Numbered from the stretch's first letter, positions 7,704-18,600 are shown. The stretch is 64,000 bases of DNA from Palsa-360 sp963710315 (GCA_963710315.1 CAVPZW010000009.1:372001-436000), one strand, 5' to 3'. Notes: generated from the letters alone by a model not told the origin. Made by a program: numbers and translations.

Positions 7704-9767
7704 ATGTCAGCGAAAGAACAACCCGCCTCGCCCGAGGAAAACACGGCCACCGCCGCATCTGGAGAACTGCGGACCATTGAATTCGATCGCGACATCTGCG
7801 GCTCCCTTGATGCGGCCGAGCAGCGCGAATGGCTGGTGACAAACGGAATCGGCGGGTTCGCCTCCGGCACGATTAGCGGAAATCTCACGCGCCGCTATCA
7901 CGGTCTCCTCTTCGCCGCGCTGCAGCCTCCTGTTGGCAGAACCCTTCTCGTTACAAAGCTCGACGAGACGGCCCACTACGACGGGATCGACTACGACCTC
8001 TCCGCCAATCGATGGTTAAGCGGAGATGTCTCGCCAAAAGGGTATCTGAATATCGAGGGCTTCCGGCTGGAAGGAACCATTCCTGTTTGGAGTTTCGCCC
8101 TCGGCGATGCGCTCCTCGAAAAGCGCATCTGGATGCAGCAGGGCGAGAACACCACCTACGTTCAATATACGCTCGTGCGAGCCACGGGCCCCGTGGCGAT
8201 GAGCCTGAAGGCGCTCGTAAACTACCGTGACTTCCACTCTGCAACTCATGCCGGCGACTGGCGTGCGCGGATTGAGCGGGTCCAAGACGGCCTGCGCGTG
8301 ACGGCATTCGACGGCGCAGTGCCCTTCTATTTAATGTGCGCGAACGCCACATACGAAATCTGCAATGAATGGTATCGCGATTTTTTCCTGCCATGCGAGC
8401 GCGAACGCGGTCTGGACGATCATGAAGATCACCTGCTGGCTGCGATCTTTCACGCCAGTTTGCAGCCGGGTCAAAGTGTGACGATCACGCTCACAACACA
8501 ATCCAATTTGAAGCCGGCTGCGGAAACCGATGCAGCGCGCGCATGGAAAGAACACACCGACCACGAACAGGAATTGTTGGCAACGTGGGCCGGCCGTGAT
8601 CCTCGTGCAGCATCGTGCGCGCCCGCTTGGATTCGCCAACTCGTGCTTGCCGCCGACCAATTCATCGTTCAGCGCAGCTTGCCGGAACAACCCGATGGCC
8701 GATCCATCATTGCCGGCTATCACTGGTTTGGCGATTGGGGCCGCGACACCATGATCAGCCTCCCGGGGCTTGCCCTTTCCACGGGCCGCCACGAAATCGC
8801 GCGACAAATCCTGCTGGCCTTCGCGCCCTATATCGATCAAGGAATGCTGCCCAACAATTTTCCGAATGCCGGCGGGCGGCCGAAGTACAACACGGTGGAC
8901 GCCGCCCTGTGGTATTTCCAGGCTGTGCGCCAATATTTCGCGGCCACGCAGGATGCGGTCACTCTTGGCAAACTCTTCCCCGCCCTCGATCAGATTATCG
9001 ATTGGCACGTGAAAGGTACGCGCTATCACATCCACGTCGATGACTCCGACGGGCTCCTCTACGCGGGCGAGCCGGGCGTGCAGCTTACCTGGATGGACGC
9101 GAAAGTTGGCGATTGGGTCGTCACTCCGCGAATTGGAAAACCAATCGAAGTGAACGCGCTCTGGTACAACGCTCTGCAAACGATGGCGGCGCTAGCCCCG
9201 CTGGTCGGCAAAAACTCCGCGCCGTTTGCCGAAATGGCTGCGAAAACAAAAAGCAGCTTTGCAAAATTCTGGAATGAAGAGCGCGGCTATTGTTATGACG
9301 TGATCGATGCGCCCGGCCTCGGAAATGACGCCGCGCTGCGGCCCAATCAAATTTTCGCTGTGTCGCTGCCAAACAGCTCGCTCTCCGCTGATCGCCAAAA
9401 AGCCGTGGTGGACATTTGCGCTCGCCACCTATTGACCTCGCATGGACTCAGGAGTCTTGCGCAGGCCGAGCCCGGTTATTGGGGGCATTACGGCGGAAAT
9501 CCGACAGAACGCGACGCCGCCTATCATCAAGGGACAGTTTGGGGATGGCTGATCGGCCCATTCGTGGACGCCCATTTGCGGGTCTACAAAGATCGCAAGG
9601 CGGCGATGAGTTTTCTGGAACCCCTTGGAATGCAGATCGAATCGCACGGCCTGGGAACGCTGAGCGAGATTTTCGATGGCGACACACCATTTTCCCCTCA
9701 CGGCTGCATCGCGCAAGCATGGACCGTGGCGGAAGTATTGCGGGCGTGGCACGCCGCCCTCGGATAG
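7704..9767 (+). CDS. Glycogen debranching enzyme (amylo-alpha-1,6-glucosidase family)
   Basis: The 687-residue protein has the N-terminal GDE beta-sandwich (LVTNGIGGFASGTISGNLTRRYHGLL, residues about 50-75). The (alpha/alpha)6 catalytic part carries WFGDWGRDTMISLPG (about 345), PNAGGRPKYNTVDAALWYF (about 390) and LTWMDAKVGDWVVTPR (about 455). These are the conserved acidic clusters of GH133-type archaeal and bacterial debranching enzymes. It hydrolyses alpha-1,6 branches of glycogen in the cytoplasm. No glycogen synthase or phosphorylase gene is adjacent, and it appears monocistronic. Confidence 0.93.
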   Translation: MSAKEQPASPEENTATAASGELRTIEFDRDICGSLDAAEQREWLVTNGIGGFASGTISGNLTRRYHGLLFAALQPPVGRTLLVTKLDETAHYDGIDYDLSANRWLSGDVSPKGYLNIEGFRLEGTIPVWSFALGDALLEKRIWMQQGENTTYVQYTLVRATGPVAMSLKALVNYRDFHSATHAGDWRARIERVQDGLRVTAFDGAVPFYLMCANATYEICNEWYRDFFLPCERERGLDDHEDHLLAAIFHASLQPGQSVTITLTTQSNLKPAAETDAARAWKEHTDHEQELLATWAGRDPRAASCAPAWIRQLVLAADQFIVQRSLPEQPDGRSIIAGYHWFGDWGRDTMISLPGLALSTGRHEIARQILLAFAPYIDQGMLPNNFPNAGGRPKYNTVDAALWYFQAVRQYFAATQDAVTLGKLFPALDQIIDWHVKGTRYHIHVDDSDGLLYAGEPGVQLTWMDAKVGDWVVTPRIGKPIEVNALWYNALQTMAALAPLVGKNSAPFAEMAAKTKSSFAKFWNEERGYCYDVIDAPGLGNDAALRPNQIFAVSLPNSSLSADRQKAVVDICARHLLTSHGLRSLAQAEPGYWGHYGGNPTERDAAYHQGTVWGWLIGPFVDAHLRVYKDRKAAMSFLEPLGMQIESHGLGTLSEIFDGDTPFSPHGCIAQAWTVAEVLRAWHAALG

Positions 9768-9827
9768 ATAAACAATTTTCGCAAGGGAAAAACTTCCGGA
9801 AAACGGCCAGCAACTGCGCCGCTGGAA

Positions 9828-11009
9828 TCAGCGCGGAATTTCTCCCATCCTGGAAAGAAACGGTTTCATCGTCAGGCCTTGAACGAAAACGGAAAAGGCC
9901 ACCACTGCGAAACTGATGGCAATAATTTCCTCGCGCTGCGGGACTTCCGGTGGAAGCCCAAGGGCCAGAGCCAGCGCCACCGCCCCTCGCAAGCCGCCCC
10001 AGAACAACACGTTTTGATGTTTCATCGTGACGCGAAGCGAGGATCGTGAAAAAGCGAGGCAACAGGGATAGATCGCCACTGCCCTGCCCAGCGTTACGAG
10101 GGCAATAGCTATTCCCGCCGAAAGCCATGTAGCCATGAAGTTTTGATGGGCTTCGCGCATTCCGATTAAAAGAAAAATTAGCGAGTTGGCGACAAAGGCC
10201 GCGAATTCCCAAAATGTCTGAACCGCTTCCTTTCCTCTGTCAGAGATGGTGCTGAGCGACTTGAAATTGCTCATGACAAGCCCCGCCGTGATCGTCGCCA
10301 GAACACCCGACAAACCGAAATGATCGGCCAGCAGGAAGGAGCCGTAGGCTGCCACGGTCGTCAAAGTAATTTCAACCAGATGATCGTCGGTTCGTCCGGC
10401 GAGTAACAACGCACCCAGCGAAACGCCCGCGCCGCACAAGATCCCACCGCCGATTGTTTTCAACAGCGTTGCAGTGATTTCAAGCGATGTAAGTTGCTGC
10501 CCCGAAGCCAGGGCAACGACAACTCCGAAAGCAACCGCGGCCGTGCCGTCATTTAAGAGGCTCTCCGCCTCGATAAGCACCAGCAAGCGGCCGTGCGCTT
10601 TGGCTTCCTTGAAAATGGCGATCACCGAAACCGGGTCGGTGGCGGCGATGAGAACGCCGAAAACAAGCGCGCCGAGCCATTGCCAGTGCGCCAGATAGTG
10701 CATCCCGGCCGCGGTAACACTAGCGGAAAGCAGAACACCGACTGTCGCCAGAACGATGATGACCGAAAAGTCTCGCCGCAACTGCTCCCAGTGAATGTAG
10801 AACGCAGCTTCAAAAAGGAGCGGAGGAAGCAACGCAGTGAAGATAAGGTCCTTGGTGAGATTGACCTTGGGCGCAAAGGGCAAGAAGGCGAGAATGATCC
10901 CCGCCGCGACCAGGCCAACGCTGTAAGGGAGGCGCAGACGCCGGGTCAGCATCGCCACGATAGCGGCGATCAAAAGCAGTTGCGCCCCGGATTGAAAATT
11001 AAGCTGCAT
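9828..11009 (-). CDS. CPA1-family Na+/H+ antiporter
   Basis: The 393-residue integral membrane protein has about 11-12 TM segments. It contains the CPA1/NhaP signatures FGVLIAATDPVSVIAIFKE (residues about 115-135, with the ion-binding ND/DP region) and LIEAESLLNDGTAAVAFGVV (about 145-165). The C-terminal GLRGAVALALAL is also typical. It exchanges Na+ or K+ for H+ across the inner membrane. There is no long cytoplasmic C-terminal regulatory domain. Flanking genes do not suggest an operon. Confidence 0.92.
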   Translation of the reverse strand: MQLNFQSGAQLLLIAAIVAMLTRRLRLPYSVGLVAAGIILAFLPFAPKVNLTKDLIFTALLPPLLFEAAFYIHWEQLRRDFSVIIVLATVGVLLSASVTAAGMHYLAHWQWLGALVFGVLIAATDPVSVIAIFKEAKAHGRLLVLIEAESLLNDGTAAVAFGVVVALASGQQLTSLEITATLLKTIGGGILCGAGVSLGALLLAGRTDDHLVEITLTTVAAYGSFLLADHFGLSGVLATITAGLVMSNFKSLSTISDRGKEAVQTFWEFAAFVANSLIFLLIGMREAHQNFMATWLSAGIAIALVTLGRAVAIYPCCLAFSRSSLRVTMKHQNVLFWGGLRGAVALALALGLPPEVPQREEIIAISFAVVAFSVFVQGLTMKPFLSRMGEIPR

Positions 11010-11467
11010 GCCCGTACCCTTCCGTGCTCACCCCAGACGCGTATTCAGGGCCTTTTCGCATTTCCCGCACAAGCATCTTGACACACAAGTAAGAATGGTA
11101 CACATACTCCGGCAGAATCGTGAACGACTTTAGAACAACTGCCCACGCTTGTTCTTGCCTCAAGAACAAACGTTGGAGTAACAAAATCAGACAAGCGCAG
11201 GCCAGATAGCTCACCCTTCCATGTCTTTTGCCTGAAAAGCGCGGTAGTTGGACCATGCCACATCAGTACGTCAACGCTGAAGAGCTGGTCTAGATCTTCC
11301 AAGTAGCCGACGCCTTCGGGGTTAATCTAGAGACTCGTGGTTTCGCCTTCTCTCCCGTTCCATGGCCAACAAATTCATACTTCGGTTGCCCCGTCGTTCC
11401 ACAATTAGGGCCCACCTCTCGGTTCCGAACTGCATCCCCGGCGGAAGTCAAACTCGCGGGGACCACG
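11010..11467. other. Non-coding or decayed stretch
   Basis: No frame here gives a recognisable protein. It lies just upstream of a transposase remnant and may be decayed mobile DNA. Confidence 0.4.
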
Positions 11468-11773
11468 TTGGCGACGATCCGCGTAGCACGCGGTCATCAC
11501 GCGGGCCGTCCTCGACAGAAGCCGCTGCGGAAACGTTTGCAGAAGAGGGGAATCGAATTGATCTGCCCGCACAAGAGAAATCGCGTTCGGCCCGCGACCC
11601 AAGACGGTCGGGCCCTGCGGCGCTATTGCAGGCGATGGATCGTGGAGCGCACCAATGCTTGGCTTGGAAACTTCCGACAATTGGTCGTGCGCTACGACCG
11701 CTCGCTCACGATCCATGGCGCGTTCTTTCATATCGCCTGCTTCATGATCGTCTTACGGAGGGATGTGCAATAG
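11468..11773 (+). pseudogene. IS5-family transposase, C-terminal remnant
   Basis: About 100 residues match the end of an IS5-type DDE transposase. RGIELICPHKRNR leads into the C-terminal signature RRWIVERTNAWLGNFRQLVVRYDRSL, which holds the final catalytic Glu, and then HIACFMIVLRR. The N-terminal two thirds and the first two catalytic Asp residues are absent, and no intact terminal repeats were found. It is a dead insertion-sequence relic. Confidence 0.8.
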
Positions 11774-11999
11774 CTTCTACTCAAATTAATTGACGCGGAG
11801 TAATTGGTTTGGGTCTTCCAAGTGGCATACACTTTCGGATGGCTTGCGGCGGGGTTTGAATTCTCTCTTGCTCTGGGAAGACATGCGCATTTAGAAGTCA
11901 AATGATCCGCTGCACGAGATATCTACGTTCAGCCTGGCGCATCGGGCAACGAAAATGCGGATCGGGCCTCCCAAGGAATCTTATACCGTCAGTTCCAAA

Positions 12000-12287
12000 C
12001 TACAGCTTGGCAATGAATTCCTTCCACGGCGTTCCAGCAAGTGTCTCCGTCGTGGAATGGCCGTAGGCTCGGATAATCATGGCTGCCTTTTCTATTTGCC
12101 CGGGATCGTCGGTCTCTACAATATCAACGACATCGAAGCGACCGAGCGTGGCAAAGCTTTGCTTCCACTCAATTCCAGGGCAATCGCTCTTGATTTTGGC
12201 GGACACCGTGTCCGCCAATTTCTTAAAGTCTTTTGGATCTCGAAACGCATCAGGTGAAAATCGGCTAAGAATCACATACGTGGCCAC
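12000..12287 (-). CDS. GYD-domain protein
   Basis: A GTG start at 12287 follows GGAGGG at 6-nt spacing and gives 95 residues (ATYVILSRFSPDAFRDPKDFKKLADTVSAK...). It matches the small ferredoxin-like GYD domain family, whose hallmark is TLGRFDVVDIVETDDPGQIEKAAMIIRAYG. The biochemical role of the family is not established. It is followed on the opposite side by a YbaK-type gene on the same strand. Confidence 0.75.
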   Translation of the reverse strand: MATYVILSRFSPDAFRDPKDFKKLADTVSAKIKSDCPGIEWKQSFATLGRFDVVDIVETDDPGQIEKAAMIIRAYGHSTTETLAGTPWKEFIAKL

Positions 12288-12324
12288 GGAACGCCCTCCT
12301 ATCGATCTTGTTTGGATTTCTCCC

Positions 12325-12792
12325 TTAAGATTTCTCCGCAAACGAACAAATGTGTGGTTTCACAAGCCGCACAAAATCAACGTTGCCCATTTGGATGGAA
12401 TCGAAGCGGCTACCGGCATTGAAAATGATCTCGGGATTGTCGGCGAGAGCCTGATCCATGTACACCGGTAAGCTGTACAATTCACCGAATGGAGGAATTG
12501 CGCTGATATCGCAATCGGGAAACAGTGTGCTGCATTGCTCTTTGTTGAGAAGTTGCACCGGCATGCCCACTGCGCGCTCCAATTTTTTCAAGTTGACATA
12601 AGTGGATGCCGGAAGAACCGCGAGCAGATACTTGTTGCCAGCACGGAAGGCAACCGTCTTGGCAACCTCTTTTCCCGGAATCTGCAACACAGCAGCTGTA
12701 AACGACGCCGCGCGTGCGGGCAGGTGATAAATAGGCAAATAGGAAACGTGTTCCCGTTCCAGGTGCGACTTCAATTGTGCAGATATAGTCAT
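12325..12792 (-). CDS. YbaK/ProX-type aminoacyl-tRNA deacylase domain protein
   Basis: The ATG at 12792 follows a purine-rich GGAGGTAGAGGG. The 155-residue protein has the YbaK fold signature GKEVAKTVAFRAGNKYLLAVLPASTYVNLKKLERAVG, with the conserved Lys in AKTV, and the IPPFGELYSLPVYMD loop. Family members clear mischarged tRNAs in trans. The exact substrate tRNA cannot be predicted. A 37-bp gap to the GYD gene suggests co-transcription. Confidence 0.8.
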   Translation of the reverse strand: MTISAQLKSHLEREHVSYLPIYHLPARAASFTAAVLQIPGKEVAKTVAFRAGNKYLLAVLPASTYVNLKKLERAVGMPVQLLNKEQCSTLFPDCDISAIPPFGELYSLPVYMDQALADNPEIIFNAGSRFDSIQMGNVDFVRLVKPHICSFAEKS

Positions 12793-12867
12793 CCCTCTAC
12801 CTCCCCCGAAAACTGTCGTCACGCCGCCTCGTTCAATGCACTTGGACGTTTGCGCCGCTGGAGCCCA

Positions 12868-13515
12868 TCAATTGACCTTTTCGTACGCGCTTGCGTGGCT
12901 ACCACAAATGGGGCACAGTTCCTGGACCGGTTGCTCCAAGGTGGAGCCGCAGGTCGTGCAAACGTAATAAGCTCGGCTCTTACCGCGCATGCTCTCAAGG
13001 TTTTTCAAGGCCCCCGTTAGGAGCTTGAAGTGCTGTACATCCACCGCACGCGCGTATTCAAAACTGCGAACCGCGTCCGCGTTTCCTTCCGCTCGCGCTT
13101 GGATGATGAAGCGGGGATAAATCTTCTCGCTTTCCGAGCTCTCAAATTTGTAAGCGGACGATTCCAAATTCTTCCGAGTAGATTGAGTCAGAAACATCGC
13201 GATTGTCGCTGTGGGCTCGGCGCCCATCTTTCGTATAGCTGCCGCATCATTATTCACAAGAATTTCTTCAGCGCGGGCCAACGCACGGAAGAGGCTAGCG
13301 ACTTCGCCATAGCCTTCCTGATCGGCTTTCTGCGCAAATGCAACGTCCCGGTTGTGAGCATTACTTTCCCCCGCGAATGCTGACTGCAAGTTCTGCAGCG
13401 TCTTGCTCGCGATGGGACTGGCTGCACCGGACGATGGGCGGCCCGCCGCAGAGGCCAGCAGCCCAGCAATCAGAACGACCAACGCCATCCCGGCGATTTT
13501 TCCGAATCTTGTCAT
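12868..13515 (-). CDS. Exported rubrerythrin-like protein with altered di-iron ligands
   Basis: The 215-residue protein starts with an apparent signal peptide or anchor (KIAGMALVVLIAGLLASAAG). The ferritin-like domain begins LQSAFAGESNAHNRDVAFAQKADQEGY. A C-terminal rubredoxin-like knuckle follows (YYVCTTCG ... LCPICG). Classical cytoplasmic rubrerythrins have E-x-x-H in helix 2 and helix 4. Here helix 2 reads ARAEEILVNN, lacking the His, and helix 4 reads RAVDVQHFKL, keeping His but with Asp for Glu. Peroxidase function is therefore uncertain. Export of a rubrerythrin is unusual. Confidence 0.8.
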   Translation of the reverse strand: MTRFGKIAGMALVVLIAGLLASAAGRPSSGAASPIASKTLQNLQSAFAGESNAHNRDVAFAQKADQEGYGEVASLFRALARAEEILVNNDAAAIRKMGAEPTATIAMFLTQSTRKNLESSAYKFESSESEKIYPRFIIQARAEGNADAVRSFEYARAVDVQHFKLLTGALKNLESMRGKSRAYYVCTTCGSTLEQPVQELCPICGSHASAYEKVN

Positions 13516-13933
13516 GGCTGATTTTCTCCAGTTCCAGGCATCCTTATGACACTTGCTATTGTTCCCGTGGCGGTCAAAGCGTTGTGGACTTGCTGTTGCC
13601 TGTGTGTTGAGCGTTGTCCATATCCGTACTTTTTAGCGTGCAGGCGCCAATATGGAAGTGATCTAGGTCACTGCTGTCTGTGTCTCGACACTGGCCCTCA
13701 AAGATGTTCTAGTCCACATTTCCGCGCCCTGTTTGGGCGGATTTGGTTGGCAGGGATGGTGGGGATCGAAACTGCATCTCCAAAAAATAAGTCCTGAAAA
13801 AAAGGCGTAGCACCACTGCCCTCCTTCCAGTTGGTGTCAAATAGCATCAAGTTCATCGTTCGCAAGGAACCCAACAAATTTCCAAAGTCCTCGGATATAA
13901 TCTTGCGTCTGAAACTCTAAATTGGAGACATCG
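13516..13933. other. Intergenic region with recombinase-tail repeat
   Basis: No gene is supported. Positions 13743-13850 are strongly similar to 61223-61338, which directly follows a broken tyrosine recombinase. Shared words include GGTGGGGATCGAAA, AATAAGTCCTGA and AAAGGCGTAGCACCAC. It is probably the trace of a lost integrated element. Confidence 0.6.
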
Positions 13934-14926
13934 ATGACTGGACCTACTCCCGAAAAAGTCATGCAGATTATTACCGGCGGTTGGGCGAGCAGCATTCTCG
14001 GCGCCGCCGCTCAGCACGGCATATTCACCGCGCTGGAAGGAAATCCCTCGACCACGGAGACCGTTGCGAAGAAGACGGAAATCTCGCTGCGCGGCGCACA
14101 AGCTCTGCTCGACGGCCTGACGGGATTGGGCCTTCTAAGCTTGTCGGAGGGCCGCTATCAGAACAGTCCGGATGCTTCCTCGTTTCTCGTGAAGGGCAAG
14201 CCCAGCTATCTCGGCGGCATGGCGGAAGTGTTTCTGCAGGATTTTCCGACCTGGCAGAATCTGCCGGAGGCCGCAAAGACCGGCCTGCCGAGCGCCCAAA
14301 ATACCACCGATGTTGCAGATAATCCCTTCTGGCACGTCCTGGTTCCCGCTATCGCCGCGCTTTCCTTTCCCGTCGCGCAGATGGCAGCGGAACGGTTGGG
14401 CGTCGCCAAAGCTAGCGCGGCGTCGTGGCTGGATGTCGGAGGCGGCTCGGGAGTCTGGTCGGCGGTCTGGCTCGGTGCGAACAAGCAAGCCACCGGTACT
14501 CAGCTCGATTGGCCAAACGTCAACAAAATCGCCCGCGGGTTTGTCGCGAACTTTGGAGTCGCGGATCGCTTTCAGACGATTGACGGGGATTTCCACACCA
14601 CGGATTTCGGCACCGAAAAATATGACTTCGCGATCTATGCCCACATTGCCCACCAGGAGTCGCCAGCCGACAACCTCGCCGTCTTCCGCAAGTTTCGGAA
14701 GGCGCTTAAACCCGGCGGCACACTAGTGGTCAACGATTTCATCCTCAACGACGACCGAACTGGGCATCCGTTCGCGATGTTGTTCGCCTCACAGATGTTG
14801 GTGGTGACGAAAAACGGGTCCACGTACCGCCAGTCCGATTACCGCAAATGGCTCGGCGAAGCGGGATTCAAGTCCGTCGAAATCGTGCCAACGCCGACGC
14901 CCTCGACGATGGTCTTCGCGAGCTAG
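13934..14926 (+). CDS. SAM-dependent methyltransferase (plant-type O-methyltransferase / AdoMet_MTases 2 family)
   Basis: The ATG at 13934 has GGAG 6 nt upstream. The 330-residue protein has an N-terminal winged-helix dimerisation domain (KVMQIITGGWASSILGAAAQHGIF, residues about 8-95). The Rossmann SAM-binding motif is SWLDVGGGSGVWSAVWL near residue 165, and FRKALKPGGTLVVNDFI is a post-motif near 265. Family members methylate O or N in small molecules. The acceptor is not predictable, and the gene stands alone. Confidence 0.85.
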   Translation: MTGPTPEKVMQIITGGWASSILGAAAQHGIFTALEGNPSTTETVAKKTEISLRGAQALLDGLTGLGLLSLSEGRYQNSPDASSFLVKGKPSYLGGMAEVFLQDFPTWQNLPEAAKTGLPSAQNTTDVADNPFWHVLVPAIAALSFPVAQMAAERLGVAKASAASWLDVGGGSGVWSAVWLGANKQATGTQLDWPNVNKIARGFVANFGVADRFQTIDGDFHTTDFGTEKYDFAIYAHIAHQESPADNLAVFRKFRKALKPGGTLVVNDFILNDDRTGHPFAMLFASQMLVVTKNGSTYRQSDYRKWLGEAGFKSVEIVPTPTPSTMVFAS

Positions 14927-15019
14927 AGCGGCATTGCCCTCCGAACAGCATCCTCCATCGCGATAGTCGTCGCGCGCGTCAATCCTTTGCGGAGCAAGGA
15001 TAGAACCTGAATTCCGAAA

Positions 15020-15400
15020 TTGAAGAGCCTGTTTTGCCCTAGCTCGGCTAAGTTTCAGTTGAATGAAAGAGTCGCTGCGGAGGACAAAACAGTGCGTACG
15101 GAAATTACCTCTCTTTGGGGCAGGAAGAAGGTGGAATTGCGCGAGACCGCGCGCGTGGTGACGCCGTATGGGGGCTTGCTGGTGTTCTTCGAGTTTTTGC
15201 GGCAGACCGGCTATGTCGAGGCGCTGAAGCGCTATTTGCTATTTGCCGTTTGGCCTCACTTCTCCCAACGCCATCGATCCGGTCAAGACCTTCACGGCGT
15301 TTTTGCTGGCGGTGCCGGCGGGAGGGCGGCGTTTTGCGCACTCCCGTGTGTTGCGTGTTGCTCAAGCTGCGGAAGTTTTTGGCCTACAAGGGCGGCATAA
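15020..15400 (+). pseudogene. IS1380-like transposase remnant (frameshifted, truncated)
   Basis: The frame to about 15235 encodes ITSLWGRKKVELRETARVV and an adjoining FFEFLRQTGYVEAL. A shifted frame from about 15243 continues with LTSPNAIDPVKTFTAFLLAV and a following RRFAHSRVLR. Together these match the N-terminal part of IS1380-type transposases, broken by a frameshift near 15240 and lacking the DDE core. Confidence 0.65.
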
Positions 15401-15569
15401 CCCAACAGGTACAGGCTGGTCTCGTGCATCCGGGCTTACCCCACCAACGGTCTATCTGGCGAGAGGATAACATACACAGAAACAGTCCAAGGGCACGACA
15501 CCCCAGAAATCATGCGGTCCCCGGCCTGGCGGATTCTCCAGCGAATAGCTTCGCATCTTCGCTACACAA

Positions 15570-15602
15570 CCGTAGGGGCACGGCATTGCCGTGCCCCTAC
15601 GG
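15570..15602. repeat. 33-bp perfect palindrome (GTAGGGGCACGGCA family)
   Basis: Arms of 16 bp around one T; each arm contains GTAGGGGCACGGCA or its complement. A second copy of the 29-bp core is at 29744-29772. It is a mobile or regulatory hairpin of the type dispersed in bacterial intergenic DNA. Confidence 0.9.
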
Positions 15603-15676
15603 CTTATACGCGACTTACAGATTCATCAACGAATCAAAACCAAATCTAAATCGGACCCTACCCACAGATTCAAGAC

Positions 15677-18600
15677 CTAGAACGCCAGGCTTAAGGACAT
15701 CTGAACCTGCCGCGAGCTGCCGATGGTCTTGGTTACCTGGCCAAGGCCCGATGGGCATTGGTAGAAAGACCCACCCACAAATGGAAATGTGGTGCCTTGA
15801 CTGCCCGCGCACGCAGCGGGCGTTGGGACTGCGTTGGGCGTGTTAGCCGTTGACGGGAATGGGCTGAAAGCCAAGTTTTGAGAAATGTTATCGATGGGAA
15901 TATCAAAGCTCGGATGGTTGGCCAGGTTGTATACGTCGAAGGTGTATTTCAGCGAAACTCGCTCCGTGATCTGGGTCAGCTTTACGAGGGAAATATCCGC
16001 GTTTTGCTGCCATGACTGCCGGAAGATGTTGCGCTGGCCGGTGGTGAATTGTGTTTCGTAGATATCGCCGCAGGGAACGCCATTTACGGGAGTTCCCGCG
16101 GGCGTACCGGGGCAGGTGATGCCGCCTCCCGGATTCGGGGCCAGCAGAGGTACCGTGAAGCAGGCCGCGTTGAGGGCCGGAGAACCTGGCGTATTGCCGA
16201 TTGCTCCAGTGAGGGCCTTCTGCGGGGTGCAACCCGCAGCGTAGTTGAGCGGCACGATCGGGTTGGTGATCCCGTCGTTGATGCTGTAGGAAGTGCTGCC
16301 CACGGCGCCGGAATAATCAATCACGCTATAGGGCTGCCCACTTTGAATGACGACGAGACCTTGAATAGCCCAGCCGTCCGCCACTTTGCCTTCCCACTTA
16401 GTGGTCGGGAAGAACTTGGGGAGTTCATAGTGATAGTCGAGGTTAAACACGTGTGTGCGATCGAAGTCTGAAGGCCCGTAGCCGTCCCGCAGATTGAGCG
16501 GGTTGTTGCCATTGTAGAAGAGCCCCAGGGCGCTCTGCTCGTCGAACGAGCGCGAAAACGTGTAGGAAACGCCCGCCGCCAGACCATGGCTGAGCCGCTT
16601 CTCGACGTGCATCTGAAGGGCATTGTAGGACGAAATTCCGGCAGCAGTGAACAACTCCGATTCACCCGCGTACCCAATGTAAGGGACGCGCATGTCCACG
16701 TTGCCACCCTCTGAATTGAAAAGGAGTGTATCGCTCCCGCTATATGGATTATTTACTTGCATTGTGCAGCCGAGGAATCCGGGATTAGCGCACGTCTGTA
16801 CCGAATACCCATAGGTATAAGTTTGTACAAAAGGAGAAGATCCCGGGTTCGCGCACTTTGCAGCAGGCCCGCACAGCGGGTTATCCAACGACGCAGTCCT
16901 CGCCTGGTTGAACGGCAGGGGAATGACCTCATGCCGGCCAAGGCCGTTCACATAGCCGATATCGATGGCCAGGTCGCTGCGCGGCTGCCATTGGATATCC
17001 AGAGTGCTGTTCATCGTATATGGGAGCTTGTTGTTGCGCGCGTAGGCGCCCAAATAGAATGGAACGGTATTGGGCGTGGAAGGCGTACAGGGAATATTAA
17101 AATTGCTATTTTCATAGAGAGCGCAGGCGTTCGGGAGAACAACGCTTGCCGGATTTCCCGTGGGCGCGGGGCCTAGCGAGGGGCCCCACGGGTTCGAGAG
17201 TACCGAAGTCTGGGGAACCGGATTTCCCTCTGTGCCTGAAACGATGCATCCTTGGTAGGTGCCTGGGTACACAGTTGGGCAGAACTGCGTATTCACAAAG
17301 GGCTGCTGCTGGTTGATCCCGAATGGCCCGCCCGCTGAGATGGTCTGGGCAACACCCGGTGAAAAGTAAGAGTACAATTCGCCGCGGTCGTAATACATGC
17401 CCCATCCCCCGCGGACCACCAGCTTGTTGTTGAACATCTTGGGGCTCCAGGCAAATCCGATTCGAGGATCAATGCCCCATTGCCGTCCGGTAAGAGTGGT
17501 ATTGCTCACGCCCGGAGTTCCATGCGGACTATTTCCAGCGACAATCAGTCCGTTGGACGCAATCGTGTCCGTCGTGGGGTCGTAAGAATACTTTGACGGA
17601 TCGAAATTAAGTAGATTGCCGTTTTTCTCCGTTAAGCCACCGTCCCAATCGAAGCGCACACCCGCCGTGATGGTCAGGTTGCTCCGGAATTGATACTTAT
17701 CCTGCAAAAATTCACCGGTCTCATTGGCGCGCCAGTAGCGGTTGGCATTGCCGTTGAGAAACAAGGTTCCGTTGTAGAGATAATCGTCGTTAAGCTCACC
17801 TTGGAGAAATTGGTTGATGGACTGGGCCGCAATCATCCCCAATTGGTTTCGATTGTCCCGAGTGTTCAGCTGCGTATAAGCAAAACTTCCTCCAAAAGTA
17901 ACCGTGTGCTTGCCCAGAGTCCAGATGGCGTTGGCGGAGGGATTAAAACGATTCTGAAAAACGCCGGTGAGGGCTCCTTGCGATGCACCCCCCGCTCCGA
18001 TGTTCATCGTATAGGGGTACGAAGGAAGAATGGGAAAGCTCCCGGCCCATACCACGCTCATGCCGGGAAAGAGTGGTGAACCAAAAGTATTGATCGAGCA
18101 ATCCGCCGCGGACGCGCCCGTAAGAGCTTCGCACTTGGAAGCGAATTGCGAGAGTGAAAACGGCTGGTCAATCGTACTGTAGGCTTTTTCGCGGATGAAT
18201 CCGAAGATTTCGGTGATACTCAGATTGGACTTTACAATCTGCGTGTGACTAAGGGAAATCACTTGGCTGCCCGCATCCAAGTGTTGTGAAAATCCCGCGA
18301 CCATCGAATATCCAAACGGTGCGATGGTCGGATCGTGCTGGTAGTAGTACTTGGCGGAGAAAGAATGCGATGAATTTGGGTTCCAGTCCAAGTTGGCAAC
18401 GGCCTGATGAGCCCGAAACACCGCTGTCCCCGGAATCTCGGCGTTCTCCGGAAACGCTTCTACTAGAGCGGCTTGGACTGCCGAATTCGAACTGAAAGCG
18501 CTCGGATTCGCAATGACTGCATTCGGATTCGCCGAGGGAATCAGGAACTGCCCGTTGGGCAGTTGGTAGTTGAATAAGGTATAAGCGATTGGGCTGATCT

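Noticed and set aside
9448..10212. 254-codon minus-strand frame overlapping the antiporter gene
   Set aside because: It is an out-of-frame shadow with biased Arg/Ser composition and no recognisable domain; the CPA1 antiporter frame is conserved.
11045..11302. Short minus-strand frames upstream of the IS5 relic
   Set aside because: No start signal and no family match; probably non-coding decayed DNA.
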